Source of the DNA: Acinetobacter amyesii
Lineage (GTDB): Bacteria > Pseudomonadota > Gammaproteobacteria > Pseudomonadales > Moraxellaceae
DNA length: 64,000 nucleotides
Assembly: GCF_002018365.1 (NCBI RefSeq)
Contig: NZ_MVKX01000001.1
Span: 547,178 to 611,177 of the forward strand
Reading direction: 5' to 3'
Part shown: in pieces, positions 1 to 8,168 of the stretch
How positions within the stretch are numbered: position 1 is the stretch's first letter
Layout of the letters: the number at the start of each line of letters is the position of its first letter
The notes under the pieces: generated by a model
Databases searched by the model: none
The model's input: the letters and a program-made list of their open reading frames with translations, nothing else
What the model was told of the DNA's origin: nothing
Position numbers and translations under genes: made by a program

Positions 1-166
1 AAGAAATACATTCAAGAAAAATTTAAAAGCTTAAGTTCTAGATACCCTTAAATAAAGTCATGATTTGTTATACTTAAAAGATATTATTTTATTCATTATA
101 AGCAAATGTTTTTTGATTCATGACTTTTAGAAATACTATATATTTCACACTTTAAATGCACAAAAA

Positions 167-280
167 TTAAGACTCAACCTGTTCAGACTTTCTTAAGTCC
201 AAATAAAACTCAACAATTGACCAAATAACAATCAAAGCAAACATAGCAACAGCGAATAACACAGCAGTTAAATAAATCAT
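167..280 (-). CDS. Small single-span membrane protein, 37 aa, unknown
   Basis: A 37-codon reading frame on the minus strand that is not in any family I recognise. Residues 4-24 form one uninterrupted hydrophobic segment, followed by a charged tail (YLDLRKSEQVES), the layout of a single-span inner-membrane microprotein with a cytoplasmic C-terminus. The start is well supported: the mRNA reads AACGGAGAACTCAAGC directly before the ATG, giving a GGAG Shine-Dalgarno site at good spacing. A perfect 17-bp palindrome lies about 40 bases upstream in its leader. By analogy with CydX, KdpF or AcrZ it might be an accessory subunit of a larger membrane complex, but no partner gene is adjacent, so this is only inference. 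Confidence 0.6.
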   Translation of the reverse strand: MIYLTAVLFAVAMFALIVIWSIVEFYLDLRKSEQVES

Positions 281-318
281 GCTTGAGTTCTCCGTTAGAA
301 AACGAGTTAAGACCAACA

Positions 319-335
319 GGTTAAAAGTTTTAACC
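319..335. promoter_or_regulatory. Perfect 17-bp palindrome upstream of the 37-aa microprotein
   Basis: GGTTAAAAGTTTTAACC is a perfect 8+1+8 inverted repeat in the gap between the minus-strand microprotein (start at 280) and the plus-strand acyltransferase. The one-base centre is too tight for a stable RNA hairpin, so a dimeric repressor or activator site is more likely than a terminator. There is no T-tract on either side. The regulator is unknown. Confidence 0.45.
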
Positions 336-595
336 TACGACAAAAGTCTAATAAGAATTTCTGACGGTGCCTAGCCATATTTAGCAAATTTTTAAGAGTA
401 TTTTTATCTATGATGATAGCTTTGCTATATAAAATTTAACCGATTTATTGCTAAAAAGTATAATTCTTCAATCCGCCCTTCTTATTCCGATTTGAAATAT
501 ATGCACAATTCAGATCAAAGCTCACTTAAATCCTCTTGACTCATACGACAAACAAGCAGAAATTACACCTTTTTAAAATCACCGTATCACCGACT

Positions 596-1165
596 ATGTT
601 GAAAAAGTTTATTGGCGAATCTGCATTTAAATTGGCAGGCTGGAAATACCACGTAGAACCTGATGTTTTAGAAAATAAACAAGTGATCGTCGGCTTTGAA
701 CACACCTCAATGATGGATGCTGTTCTTTCACTGGCCCTTTGCCAAATTTACGACATTAAAATTCACACGCTGATTAAAAAAGAACTCTTTAAAGGTCCAT
801 TTAAACCTGTCCTTGAAGCGATTGGCGGTATTCCTGTAGACCGTAAAGCCAATAAAGACATCGTGACTCAAATGGTTGAGCATTTTGAAGCCAATGAAAA
901 ATTTAATTTAGTCATTGCTCCAGAAGCGACCCGTGCAGAACGTGGTGAAGCACGAAAACCGATTCGTACAGGCTTTTGGTATATCGCTAAAGCAGCAGGT
1001 GTGCCAATTGTATTAATGTATGCCAACTCAAAAACCAAACAAGGCGGTATTTTCGGTAAGATTTACCCGACTGACCTCGATCACGATTTAGCTTTAATCA
1101 AGCAGCTCTATAAAGATAAAGTAGGTTTAGACATCGTGATCCCAGAACCTAAAAATAAAGACTAA
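596..1165 (+). CDS. PlsC-like 1-acyl-sn-glycerol-3-phosphate acyltransferase
   Basis: Lysophospholipid acyltransferase family protein, which transfers an acyl chain to a lysophospholipid acceptor at the inner membrane. The catalytic HX4D motif is HTSMMD at residues 36-41, followed by the substrate-binding motif GGIPVDRK (77-84) and the APEATR variant of the usual PEGTR motif (108-113). At 189 residues it is shorter than E. coli PlsC (245) and lacks obvious long membrane spans, so it belongs to the short soluble-like branch. I chose the ATG at 596 because the conserved domain starts there. A TTG at 536 in the same frame would add 20 residues with no family support. Neither start has a strong ribosome-binding site. 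It is monocistronic. Confidence 0.8.
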   Translation: MLKKFIGESAFKLAGWKYHVEPDVLENKQVIVGFEHTSMMDAVLSLALCQIYDIKIHTLIKKELFKGPFKPVLEAIGGIPVDRKANKDIVTQMVEHFEANEKFNLVIAPEATRAERGEARKPIRTGFWYIAKAAGVPIVLMYANSKTKQGGIFGKIYPTDLDHDLALIKQLYKDKVGLDIVIPEPKNKD

Positions 1166-1201
1166 GTGCCATTCACGTTTTTTAAGATATACGTATTTAA
1201 A

Positions 1202-1250
1202 GGTATAAATGTATCGTGCTCCACGCATTGTACATTTATATCTTCCTTTT
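1202..1250 (+). terminator. Terminator-like hairpin after the acyltransferase
   Basis: A 12-bp stem with one G-T wobble (arms 1202-1213 and 1231-1242) whose loop can itself pair CGTG with CACG, followed by a T/C-rich stretch. It sits 37 bases after the stop codon. The T-tract is poor, so termination is plausible but not certain. The rest of the gap up to 1466 shows only AT-rich promoter-like sequence before yebC. Confidence 0.4.
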
Positions 1251-1466
1251 ATAACAAGATCAGGCTCCCCCTTTCAGCCCGATTCTCATCATAAGAAAAA
1301 TTACAGTACGAGCGTTTTGACATTTCGCATTAATTTCTCAAATTTGGATATTTTTTTTTCAACTACTCAATTCATGAAATCCAGTACTTTCACACAAAAA
1401 AGCCATTATGGTAGAATTTGCTCAATTTGATAGGCATAAGGCCAATCTACAAGGAGCATATTTCGC

Positions 1467-2219
1467 ATGGCGGGTCATTCCAAGTGGGCTAATACTAAGC
1501 ATCGTAAAGCAAAACAAGATGCGAGCCGCGCTAAAGTATTCACAAAATTTATCCGTGAAATCGTGACAGCTGCACGTTTAGGCGGCGGTGATGTAGCGTC
1601 TAACCCACGTTTACGTGCTGTTGTTGAAAAAGCATTAGTTGCAAACATGACACGTGACACCATTAACCGTGCAATCCAACGTGGTGTCGGCGGTGAAGAA
1701 AATGCTGATCTAAAAGAAGTCACTTACGAAGGTTATGGCGTTGGTGGTGTTGCTGTCATCATTGAAACAATGACTGACAACTTGAACCGTACTGTTCCTG
1801 ACGTTCGTCACTGCTTCTCTAAAACTGATGGTAATTTAGGTACTGCAGGTTCAGTGGCTTATATGTTTACCAAACGTGGTGAGATTACTTTTGAAGATGT
1901 TTCTTTAGAAGATCAAATCATGGATATCGCTTTAGAAGCGGGTGCTGAAGACATCGAAGTGGACGAAGAAGAAATTCTAGTTATCACCACACCAGAAACT
2001 TTCGGTGAAGTTCAAGATGCACTTGCAGCAGCAGGTTTAAAATCTGATAACGCCGAAGTAGTCATGAACCCTTCAACTAAAGCGTTAATTTCAGATATCG
2101 AACAAGCGAAAAAAATCATCAAAATGATTGATATGTTTGAAGATCTTGACGACGTTCAAAACGTATATACCAACGTTGAATTCACCGATGAAGTAATGGC
2201 TGAGTTAGAAGCTCTATAA
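1467..2219 (+). CDS. yebC: YebC/PmpR family regulatory protein
   Basis: YebC/PmpR (TACO1) family protein of 250 residues, the normal full length. The N-terminus [19 protein letters not shown] is the family signature, and the acidic central and C-terminal domains are intact. The family was first described as transcriptional regulators (PmpR in Pseudomonas quorum sensing), and more recent work assigns members a role in translation through proline-rich stretches. Which role applies here cannot be read from the sequence. The start is fixed by AAGGAG eight bases upstream of the ATG. In many gammaproteobacteria yebC is followed by ruvC, but here it stands alone and ends at a strong terminator. Confidence 0.93.
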   Translation: MAGHSKWANTKHRKAKQDASRAKVFTKFIREIVTAARLGGGDVASNPRLRAVVEKALVANMTRDTINRAIQRGVGGEENADLKEVTYEGYGVGGVAVIIETMTDNLNRTVPDVRHCFSKTDGNLGTAGSVAYMFTKRGEITFEDVSLEDQIMDIALEAGAEDIEVDEEEILVITTPETFGEVQDALAAAGLKSDNAEVVMNPSTKALISDIEQAKKIIKMIDMFEDLDDVQNVYTNVEFTDEVMAELEAL

Positions 2220-2237
2220 TTCAATCGAGTGATGTAT

Positions 2238-2263
2238 AAAACGCACCCATCGGTGCGTTTTTT
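2238..2263 (+). terminator. Intrinsic terminator of yebC
   Basis: Stem ACGCACC/GGTGCGT (2241-2247 and 2252-2258) with a four-base loop, flanked by AAA upstream and a T-run downstream. It is placed 20 bases after the yebC stop codon. Confidence 0.88.
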
Positions 2264-2308
2264 ATTGCCAAACTTTCAACTGTTTGAGTTTATAGATGAG
2301 GGCTGCAT

Positions 2309-2779
2309 TTAAACCTTATTTAACAAACCATTACAGTTAAAGACATTATATTGTTTAATTACAAAGCTCGAATGTAATGCGACCACATGTTCAATTTTAC
2401 CAATGCGTTTGAGTAAAATTTCACTATAGTTTTCCATATCTCGTGCAACGACTTCCACAATAAAATCGGCAGACTGCCCTGTCACCAAAAATGCATTAAT
2501 GACTTCTGGAATACTTTCTAATTCTTCTAAAAATTTAGCAAAAGTATCTGTATCATGTTTGCTTAAGGACACCTGCAGCAGCACATGCAAACTAAAGCCC
2601 AATTTTTGATAATTAATTTCACGTTTTAGACCACTGATAATATTGTGATCAATCAATTGTTTGATCCGACGATGAACTGAACTGACCGATAAATTCACCC
2701 GCTCTGACAGTTCATTTAAATTAACATCTTCATGGGTCAAAATTTCTAAAATTTGTTTATCAAAACGGTCTAGTTCCAT
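2309..2779 (-). CDS. Lrp/AsnC family transcriptional regulator
   Basis: Feast/famine (Lrp/AsnC) regulator of 156 residues. It has an N-terminal winged helix-turn-helix (about residues 5-45, recognition helix SVSSVHRRIKQL) and a C-terminal RAM ligand-binding domain (about 65-145) ending in a cysteine-containing tail. Such proteins form octamers and sense amino acids. It starts with the typical MELDRFDKQIL, and the ATG at 2779 is the only sensible start. It is divergent from, but 480 bases away from, the repeat-protein gene at 3263, so a regulatory link is possible but unproven. No amino-acid enzyme is adjacent to indicate its ligand. A second family member lies at 40627. Confidence 0.9.
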   Translation of the reverse strand: MELDRFDKQILEILTHEDVNLNELSERVNLSVSSVHRRIKQLIDHNIISGLKREINYQKLGFSLHVLLQVSLSKHDTDTFAKFLEELESIPEVINAFLVTGQSADFIVEVVARDMENYSEILLKRIGKIEHVVALHSSFVIKQYNVFNCNGLLNKV

Positions 2780-3262
2780 CAGTCTACTCCAGCCATTTTT
2801 GAAAACAGTGTTGATGATCCTGATTCATCAAACGTCTGTTGTCATTTTCAATGTTATTTTAAATTTTAAAATCAGCATTAATGTGCAAGTTTTCTCATGT
2901 ATAGCATGATTTATTAAAAATAATAAAGCTCATACGCATTATGAACATAATAATTTGCATTAATTCGACGATTAAATGAATGTTTTTTCATCAAAGTTTA
3001 GTTTTTATATTCTAAATGACGTCTTTAGACAACCTACCAAGAAAGCTTCTCGATGCATTCCATTGATCTGAATAAATCAATTTCAGATAAAAGGAAAATA
3101 TATTTTATTTATATTTTTCAATTTTTTATTTTTACTATATTTTTCAATGTGCGCTCTATTTCACATTTTGCTTTTTTTCACTTATTTACTAGGTTTGGTA
3201 ATTACATTAAAAAATAGCGGCGGTTCATAAATATACAAAAAAACAAAAACGGAAGAATAAAC
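2780..3262. other. AT-rich divergent intergenic region, no gene seen
   Basis: A 483-base gap between the Lrp-type regulator and the repeat protein. It is very AT-rich, with many T-runs near 3100-3180, and must hold the promoters of both divergent genes. I find no credible small reading frame with a ribosome-binding site, no perfect inverted repeat and no terminator. An unusually long leader or an A/T-binding (H-NS-like) silencer region is possible. Confidence 0.5.
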
Positions 3263-4591
3263 ATGGCAATTAAATCACTAAGTTCACTCAGCTCAAAATT
3301 AAGTTCTGTACTAAGTCCTTCCCTACAGCTCAGTACAATTAGCAGCACGGTCAGTAACCTACTTAGCCCGCTTAAACCTACAACCAATATCACGGATACG
3401 CTGACAGGATTATTAGGTAATTTAGGTGGCACAAAGTCTTTTGATTTTAGCGCACTGACTAAATCGCTTCCCCAAGTGATTAGCACGATTCAAAGTCTAA
3501 CATCCAATAACGGTTCAAATTCGGATGCACTCAAGACATTGATGACAACTCTGCAACCACTCCTACAAAACTTAGGTAGCAACGCTGGCTCAACAGAGAT
3601 GAATCAGTTGGTTCAATCACTACCTACCATTGTCAACAGCTTGCAAAGTTTACTGAGTAGCACCAATAATCAAGGCAATCTTCCTGACAATATCAGCAGC
3701 GCTGTAAATGCCATAAAACCACTGCTTGCTATGCTTGGAAGCGCAACTGGGTCAACAGATTCAACGCAAATTATCAATACACTCAGTCAAGTTTTAGAAT
3801 ATGCGCAACCCATTATTCAGATGATTGGGAGCTCGTCTTATGGAAACATTGACTTTGGGCAAATTGCACAAGGTGCAACGACTGCCCTCCTACCTTTATT
3901 AGCCTCAATCAATAAAGATAACTCAACTATTGATATGGAACAGTTGAGCCATGCTTTACCGACTGTGATTGGAAGTGTGACCAATCTAGTGACTGCCATT
4001 TCTTCAGCCAACCAAGGGAATATCCCTGAGACTATTTCAGGGGTGATCAAAGGACTTAATCCGCTTCTAGATTTACTGGCAAAAAGCGATGTCATCGATA
4101 CGGATCAGGCTCAAACCGTCAAAGCGATTTATGATGTATTAAATAGCGTGAGCACCATTTTGGATGTGGTCAACAATCCATCCTTACTAACGCTTTCAAC
4201 TGATTTAAATCAAGTAATTGACTCGTTGAAACCAGTCATTGCTCTGATGGACAGTAATGGTGAAGCGACTCAGTTCCTCGATCAACTGACCATTCCAAAT
4301 CTTGGCGATTTACTTGGCAATCTTGCTCCTGAAAAAATTGATCTGGATTCTATTTCGGATCAGTTCAACCAATTGACTGAAAACCTCACAGGCCAATTAC
4401 CGAATATTAATGACCTATTGGAAAATTTAGGTTCTGCTCAAGGTGATTTTGATATCTCCACCATCATCCCAAGTATTAAAGATGCGATAGAAAATATCTT
4501 CTACCCGGTTATGCCGCTCAATACTTTACAAACCGATAGTATCAGTCCAGTGTTGAATATTATGGATATCCAACAACAAAACTATATTTAA
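3263..4591 (+). CDS. Tandem-repeat protein of unknown function, no Arg/Cys/Trp
   Basis: A 442-residue protein that I do not recognise. Its centre is built of about five degenerate repeats of 46-54 residues (roughly 61-106, 111-160, 165-218, 222-275 and 280-331), each of the type 'LPxxhxxhxxLhxxxxxQGNhPxxIxxhhxxhxPLLxhLxS'. The pair at 120-160 and 231-273 is the clearest. The protein is rich in Leu, Ser, Asn, Thr and Gln, contains no Arg, Cys or Trp, and is acidic overall. There is no signal peptide or membrane span, and the N-terminus is Ser/Leu-rich. GGAAGA lies upstream of the ATG. Lack of cysteine and abundant small polar residues are usual in proteins secreted by type I systems, so export or a surface/biofilm role is one inference. 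An intracellular helical solenoid is the alternative. It ends at a strong terminator. Confidence 0.8.
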   Translation: MAIKSLSSLSSKLSSVLSPSLQLSTISSTVSNLLSPLKPTTNITDTLTGLLGNLGGTKSFDFSALTKSLPQVISTIQSLTSNNGSNSDALKTLMTTLQPLLQNLGSNAGSTEMNQLVQSLPTIVNSLQSLLSSTNNQGNLPDNISSAVNAIKPLLAMLGSATGSTDSTQIINTLSQVLEYAQPIIQMIGSSSYGNIDFGQIAQGATTALLPLLASINKDNSTIDMEQLSHALPTVIGSVTNLVTAISSANQGNIPETISGVIKGLNPLLDLLAKSDVIDTDQAQTVKAIYDVLNSVSTILDVVNNPSLLTLSTDLNQVIDSLKPVIALMDSNGEATQFLDQLTIPNLGDLLGNLAPEKIDLDSISDQFNQLTENLTGQLPNINDLLENLGSAQGDFDISTIIPSIKDAIENIFYPVMPLNTLQTDSISPVLNIMDIQQQNYI

Positions 4592-4606
4592 GGATTGAAA
4601 GTCTTA

Positions 4607-4638
4607 TAAAAAAAGCGCGCCGTTGGGCGCGCTTTTTT
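4607..4638. terminator. Strong bidirectional terminator
   Basis: Stem AAAAGCGCGCC/GGCGCGCTTTT (arms 4611-4621 and 4626-4636) with a GTTG loop, with an A-run on the left and a T-run on the right. It lies between the converging repeat-protein gene and the glutathione transferase gene and can stop transcription from either side. Confidence 0.92.
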
Positions 4639-4673
4639 AAAGCAGTATGACGCAAAGTTTTCATATAAAGGGT

Positions 4674-5438
4674 TTATACACCACGCCAATCTACCCGCGC
4701 ATTCCGTTCTGTTTGGTATATACGTTGCACATATTGACCTAAAGGCAAATCGCTCAAATAGGCTTTGTAAGCTTTAAATTCTTCAGACAAGCTTTCGCCA
4801 TGCTCTTTTTCCCACGGCGTTCCGACAATCTCTAATATCGGCGCCAACATTGAACACACTGCAATATCAGCCAAACCTAATCGGTCGCCTACAAAATAAC
4901 GCCCACCTTGTTCGATCAGACGTTGATTTAAATCAATCACAATTTCATCCAATCGTTCACGAGATGCCGCAACTTTATCTGTATCTAATTGATAACCTTT
5001 AGAAACCAGTGCCTTTATTATGGGCTTGGAATATTTCTCAAACTGACGTAAATAACCCTTTTCACCAATTAAAATATCAAGCGATTCTTCACTTTCATTT
5101 AGTGCATGTGCCAAACCCCAACGGCGCACATGTTGCCCTAACTCAATGGAAAGTTCATTAATTTCCAAAGCATCTTCACGCAGTTTGACATCTGGACGGA
5201 TCAGACTATGTTCGGGGTAGGTCGCATCCAAGTAAAAGGCAATTTGAGTTGAATCTGCCACCCAATGATCTTGATCACGTAAAATCGGCAATTTGTTTTG
5301 CCCTGTTTTAAGCTGTGCAAATGCACGATGCACACCTGGCATTAAATTATGAGCCACATAATCCAACTCTTTATGATCGAGTAACCAGCGCGCCTTTTCA
5401 CAAAAGTGTGAGAGTGGAAACTGGTAGAGAGTTCGCAT
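4674..5438 (-). CDS. Glutathione S-transferase family protein
   Basis: Cytosolic GST-fold protein of 254 residues. The N-terminal thioredoxin-like domain (about 1-78) opens with MRTLYQFPLSHFCEKARW, where Ser10 and Cys13 occupy the active-site region, and it contains the glutathione-binding LPILRD...ADSTQIAFYLD stretch. The all-helical C-terminal domain (about 90-215) carries the GLADIAVCSML segment. It probably conjugates or reduces electrophiles with glutathione, but the substrate is unknown and the gene is alone. It is slightly longer than the usual 200-220 residues because of extra sequence in the helical domain. Confidence 0.85.
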   Translation of the reverse strand: MRTLYQFPLSHFCEKARWLLDHKELDYVAHNLMPGVHRAFAQLKTGQNKLPILRDQDHWVADSTQIAFYLDATYPEHSLIRPDVKLREDALEINELSIELGQHVRRWGLAHALNESEESLDILIGEKGYLRQFEKYSKPIIKALVSKGYQLDTDKVAASRERLDEIVIDLNQRLIEQGGRYFVGDRLGLADIAVCSMLAPILEIVGTPWEKEHGESLSEEFKAYKAYLSDLPLGQYVQRIYQTERNARVDWRGV

Positions 5439-5707
5439 AAATGCTCCAAATTTTTGTTGTAACTGCAGTTTATAAAACCCAGTAATTTTATAGGGATACT
5501 TTAGTCACTGTGTTATTGAAACACAATGTCATTTTTGCACCTATTCTGCATCCGTAGTGCAACTCAAGCTTTATTCAGACGTGAATTCATCTCGATCTCT
5601 GCGCGATTCAATAAGTTATACATTCTCCTTCCCATATCACCTGACTTTATTATGGCTTTCATGTAAAATCATCCACAATTTTTTTATAATACTTTGTGAG
5701 TTATTTC

Positions 5708-6799
5708 ATGGGTTTTAACTGTGGTATTGTCGGCCTGCCGAACGTTGGTAAATCAACGCTTTTCAACGCATTAACCAAAGCTGCGATTGCTGCTGAAAAC
5801 TTCCCATTCTGTACAATTGAGCCAAATACTGGGATCGTACCTGTACCTGACCCACGTATGGATAAACTTGCTGAAATTGTAAACCCACAACGTGTTGTCC
5901 CAACCACTATGGAATTTGTGGATATCGCAGGTCTCGTTGCTGGTGCATCTAAAGGTGAAGGCCTTGGTAACCAATTCTTAGCTAACATTCGTGAAACTGA
6001 TGCTATTGCACACGTTGTACGTTGTTTTGAAGACGAAAATGTCATTCACGTAAATGGCAAAATTGACCCACTTGACGATATCGCAACGATCAACACTGAA
6101 CTTGCACTTGCTGACTTAGAAGCTGTTTCTAAAGCAATTACACGTCTAGCAAAATCTGCAAAAGGTGGCGATAAAGAAGCGATTGCGACTAAAGCTGTTT
6201 TAGACAAAATTTTACCTTTACTGGATGAAGGTAAACCTGCGCGTGCAGCAGACCTTGATGAAGATGAACGTAAATTGGTACGTGGTTACGGTTTCTTAAC
6301 CCTTAAACCAACCATGTATATTGCCAACGTTGCAGAAGATGGTTTCGAAAATAACCCTCACTTAGAAGCAGTGCAAAAATTAGCTGCTGAAGAAAATGCA
6401 ATTGTGGTTCCACTTTGCAACCAAATCGAAGCAGAAATTTCATTACTTGAAGATGAAGACCGTGCTGAATTCCTTGAAGCTTTAGGCATGGAAGAACCTG
6501 GTCTAAACGTAGTTATTCGTGCAGGTTATGGCTTACTTGGTCTTCAAACATACTTCACAGCTGGTGTACAAGAAGTTCGTGCTTGGACAGTAAAAATTGG
6601 TGCAACTGCACCTCAAGCTGCAGGTGTGATTCACACTGACTTCGAAAAAGGCTTTATTCGTGCTGAATGTGTTGCCTACAACGACTTCGTTCAATACAAC
6701 GGTGAAGCTGGCGCTAAAGAAGCAGGTAAATGGCGTTTAGAAGGTAAAACATACATCGTTCAAGATGGCGATGTTTTACACTTCCGTTTTAACGTATAA
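5708..6799 (+). CDS. ychF: Redox-responsive ATPase YchF (OLA1 family)
   Basis: Obg-related P-loop ATPase of 363 residues, the same length as E. coli YchF. The P-loop is GLPNVGKS (9-16), switch motifs include [20 protein letters not shown], and the nucleotide-specificity segment reads NVAE (about 207) instead of the NKxD of true GTPases, which is the family's explanation for ATP preference. A TGS domain closes the protein. YchF associates with ribosomes and dampens the oxidative stress response. I start at the ATG at 5708 ([12 protein letters not shown]) because that matches the family. An in-frame GTG at 5696 would add four residues without support. In many genomes ychF follows pth, but here it is monocistronic with its own terminator. 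Confidence 0.96.
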   Translation: MGFNCGIVGLPNVGKSTLFNALTKAAIAAENFPFCTIEPNTGIVPVPDPRMDKLAEIVNPQRVVPTTMEFVDIAGLVAGASKGEGLGNQFLANIRETDAIAHVVRCFEDENVIHVNGKIDPLDDIATINTELALADLEAVSKAITRLAKSAKGGDKEAIATKAVLDKILPLLDEGKPARAADLDEDERKLVRGYGFLTLKPTMYIANVAEDGFENNPHLEAVQKLAAEENAIVVPLCNQIEAEISLLEDEDRAEFLEALGMEEPGLNVVIRAGYGLLGLQTYFTAGVQEVRAWTVKIGATAPQAAGVIHTDFEKGFIRAECVAYNDFVQYNGEAGAKEAGKWRLEGKTYIVQDGDVLHFRFNV

Positions 6800-6814
6800 G
6801 ACAGTACTCATAAG

Positions 6815-6840
6815 AAGCCAGCAATTTGCTGGCTTTTTTA
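6815..6840 (+). terminator. Intrinsic terminator of ychF
   Basis: Stem AAGCCAGC/GCTGGCTT (6815-6822 and 6828-6835) with a short loop and a T-run, located 15 bases after the stop codon. Confidence 0.9.
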
Positions 6841-7029
6841 ATTTCAGGCAAAAGCCCAAGCCAAAAATAAGCATATTTAAAAACTTAAAACCTGCTTAAA
6901 AACAAAATTATATCGACACGAATACATGATTTGGTTGCTGAGTCACCACATTCCAACGACTTAAATCTCTACCCTTCTGCTATAAATTTACTCATAGGCA
7001 CTAATGCCTATTTTCATAGAACAATAGCA

Positions 7030-7464
7030 ATGAAAAAAATCAGCACAATTCTAACAGCAGGTATCTTTACAATGCTTAGTGCAACTGCGTTTGCATGTCC
7101 ACAAGGCACCACACTTACAGGTGGTACAGGTGCAAACCATAAAGGTGGTACTTGTGTTTCCATTGCTAAAGATGCAAAACATCAGGAACGTACTGCTACA
7201 CATGCAGCTCAAGTTGCCCAGCATGATGCAAAAGTCGCTCGACACGATGCAAAACAAGCCAGCCAATTGGCTCAGAGTAAAGTGAAACATAATCAAAAAT
7301 TAGCAAAACATGATGCAGCTCAAGCACAGCATCTTGAAACACAAGCAAAATCAGAAGCTAAAACTTCAGCCCATGCTGCCAAAGCTGCAAATACTGACGC
7401 AAAAGCAAAAATCGCTGCACAAAAGGTCGCAGCGGAACAACATAAAGCAGCTGTTAAATCCTAA
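7030..7464 (+). CDS. Secreted Ala/Lys/His-rich protein, unknown
   Basis: A 144-residue exported protein. Residues 1-22 are a typical signal peptide (MKKISTILTAGIFTMLSATAFA, cleavage before CPQG), and the ATG at 7030 is chosen because it starts that peptide. A small Gly/Thr/Cys segment (23-47, two cysteines) is followed by about 95 residues made almost only of Ala, Lys, His, Gln, Asp and Ser. This part contains a loose repeat of the form AxxAxHDAKxAxHDA and predicts one long, very basic helix. The periodic histidines could bind metal and the helix resembles TolA-type linkers, but no function is known. Base composition matches the neighbours. A strong terminator follows. Confidence 0.78.
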   Translation: MKKISTILTAGIFTMLSATAFACPQGTTLTGGTGANHKGGTCVSIAKDAKHQERTATHAAQVAQHDAKVARHDAKQASQLAQSKVKHNQKLAKHDAAQAQHLETQAKSEAKTSAHAAKAANTDAKAKIAAQKVAAEQHKAAVKS

Positions 7465-7489
7465 ACAGTTGAGAATTAACACATCGCAA

Positions 7490-7517
7490 AAAAAAGCCGG
7501 AATTCTCCGGCTTTTTT
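7490..7517. terminator. Bidirectional intrinsic terminator
   Basis: Stem AAAAGCCGGA/TCCGGCTTTT (7492-7501 and 7506-7515) with loop ATTC, with an A-run on the left and a T-run on the right. It separates the convergent secreted-protein gene and the DUF962 gene. Confidence 0.9.
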
Positions 7518-7528
7518 ATTCAAATCAT

Positions 7529-8068
7529 TTATGGGTGAGCGGTATGTAATGCTTTTGCATCCATCTCTGCGCGCTGTCTTCTTGCTTCTGTCAGCATGCG
7601 TTGTTCAAGCTCTTTACGAAAGCCTAGTAGAAACACAAACTCAGCTAGGACAAATAAAGGCCCTATTGCCAAGCCAATGACATCATCCATAAACGCAGGC
7701 TTTTTCTTTTCATAATAATGACCGATAAATTGGATGATCCAACCCACAACAAAGATCCCCACACTCCAAATCAGCCATGACATAAGGCTCATTTTTGCGA
7801 TCATTAAGGCTAAGGGATATGTGACGGCAAACACCAAAAGCATGATCAAACCGAAAATTTTATCTAAACTCAGGTAATAAATGACACTGGCAATAATCAA
7901 CAACAATGCAAGGGTCAGTTCAAAACCTGAAATCATCAGCCCTGCTCGTGCTGTTAGACACATAATCGAAAACACAATAAGCGGAATACCTACAAAATGC
8001 GTCAGCACATTTTTTCGATCCAAATGATATGCTGCATATTGGCTTAGCAGCCTTTCAAGTTTGCTCAT
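7529..8068 (-). CDS. Mpo1-like (DUF962) membrane protein
   Basis: DUF962/Mpo1 (YGL010w) family integral membrane protein, 179 residues. The family signature is at the N-terminus: SQYAAYHLDRKNVLTHFVGIPLI, with His residues in the YHxxxxNxxxHxxG arrangement. A later IQFIGHYYEKKKPAF segment supplies the second conserved His. Four to five hydrophobic segments are visible. Yeast Mpo1 is an Fe(II)-dependent dioxygenase that shortens 2-hydroxy fatty acids. Bacterial members are mostly uncharacterised, so that activity is inference. The start at 8068 is fixed by AAGGAG seven bases upstream; a TTG one codon earlier overlaps that spacer. The gene is divergent from a Crp/Fnr regulator 100 bases away. 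Confidence 0.83.
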   Translation of the reverse strand: MSKLERLLSQYAAYHLDRKNVLTHFVGIPLIVFSIMCLTARAGLMISGFELTLALLLIIASVIYYLSLDKIFGLIMLLVFAVTYPLALMIAKMSLMSWLIWSVGIFVVGWIIQFIGHYYEKKKPAFMDDVIGLAIGPLFVLAEFVFLLGFRKELEQRMLTEARRQRAEMDAKALHTAHP

Positions 8069-8168
8069 CAACTTACTCCTTGTTCATTCACTCATTTCAC
8101 TATATAAAAAATGCATCAATAAAGTTGTCAGCTAATAGACAAGTTGGACCATAAAATAAGGATATGCT

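Noticed and set aside
1209-1430. 73-codon plus-strand frame before yebC
   Set aside because: No ribosome-binding site, an unlikely Phe/Ser/His-rich product, and it overlaps a hairpin that looks like the upstream gene's terminator.
6931-7029. 33-codon N-terminal extension of the Ala/His-rich protein
   Set aside because: The extension would bury a standard cleavable signal peptide inside the protein; the ATG at 7030 is the natural start.
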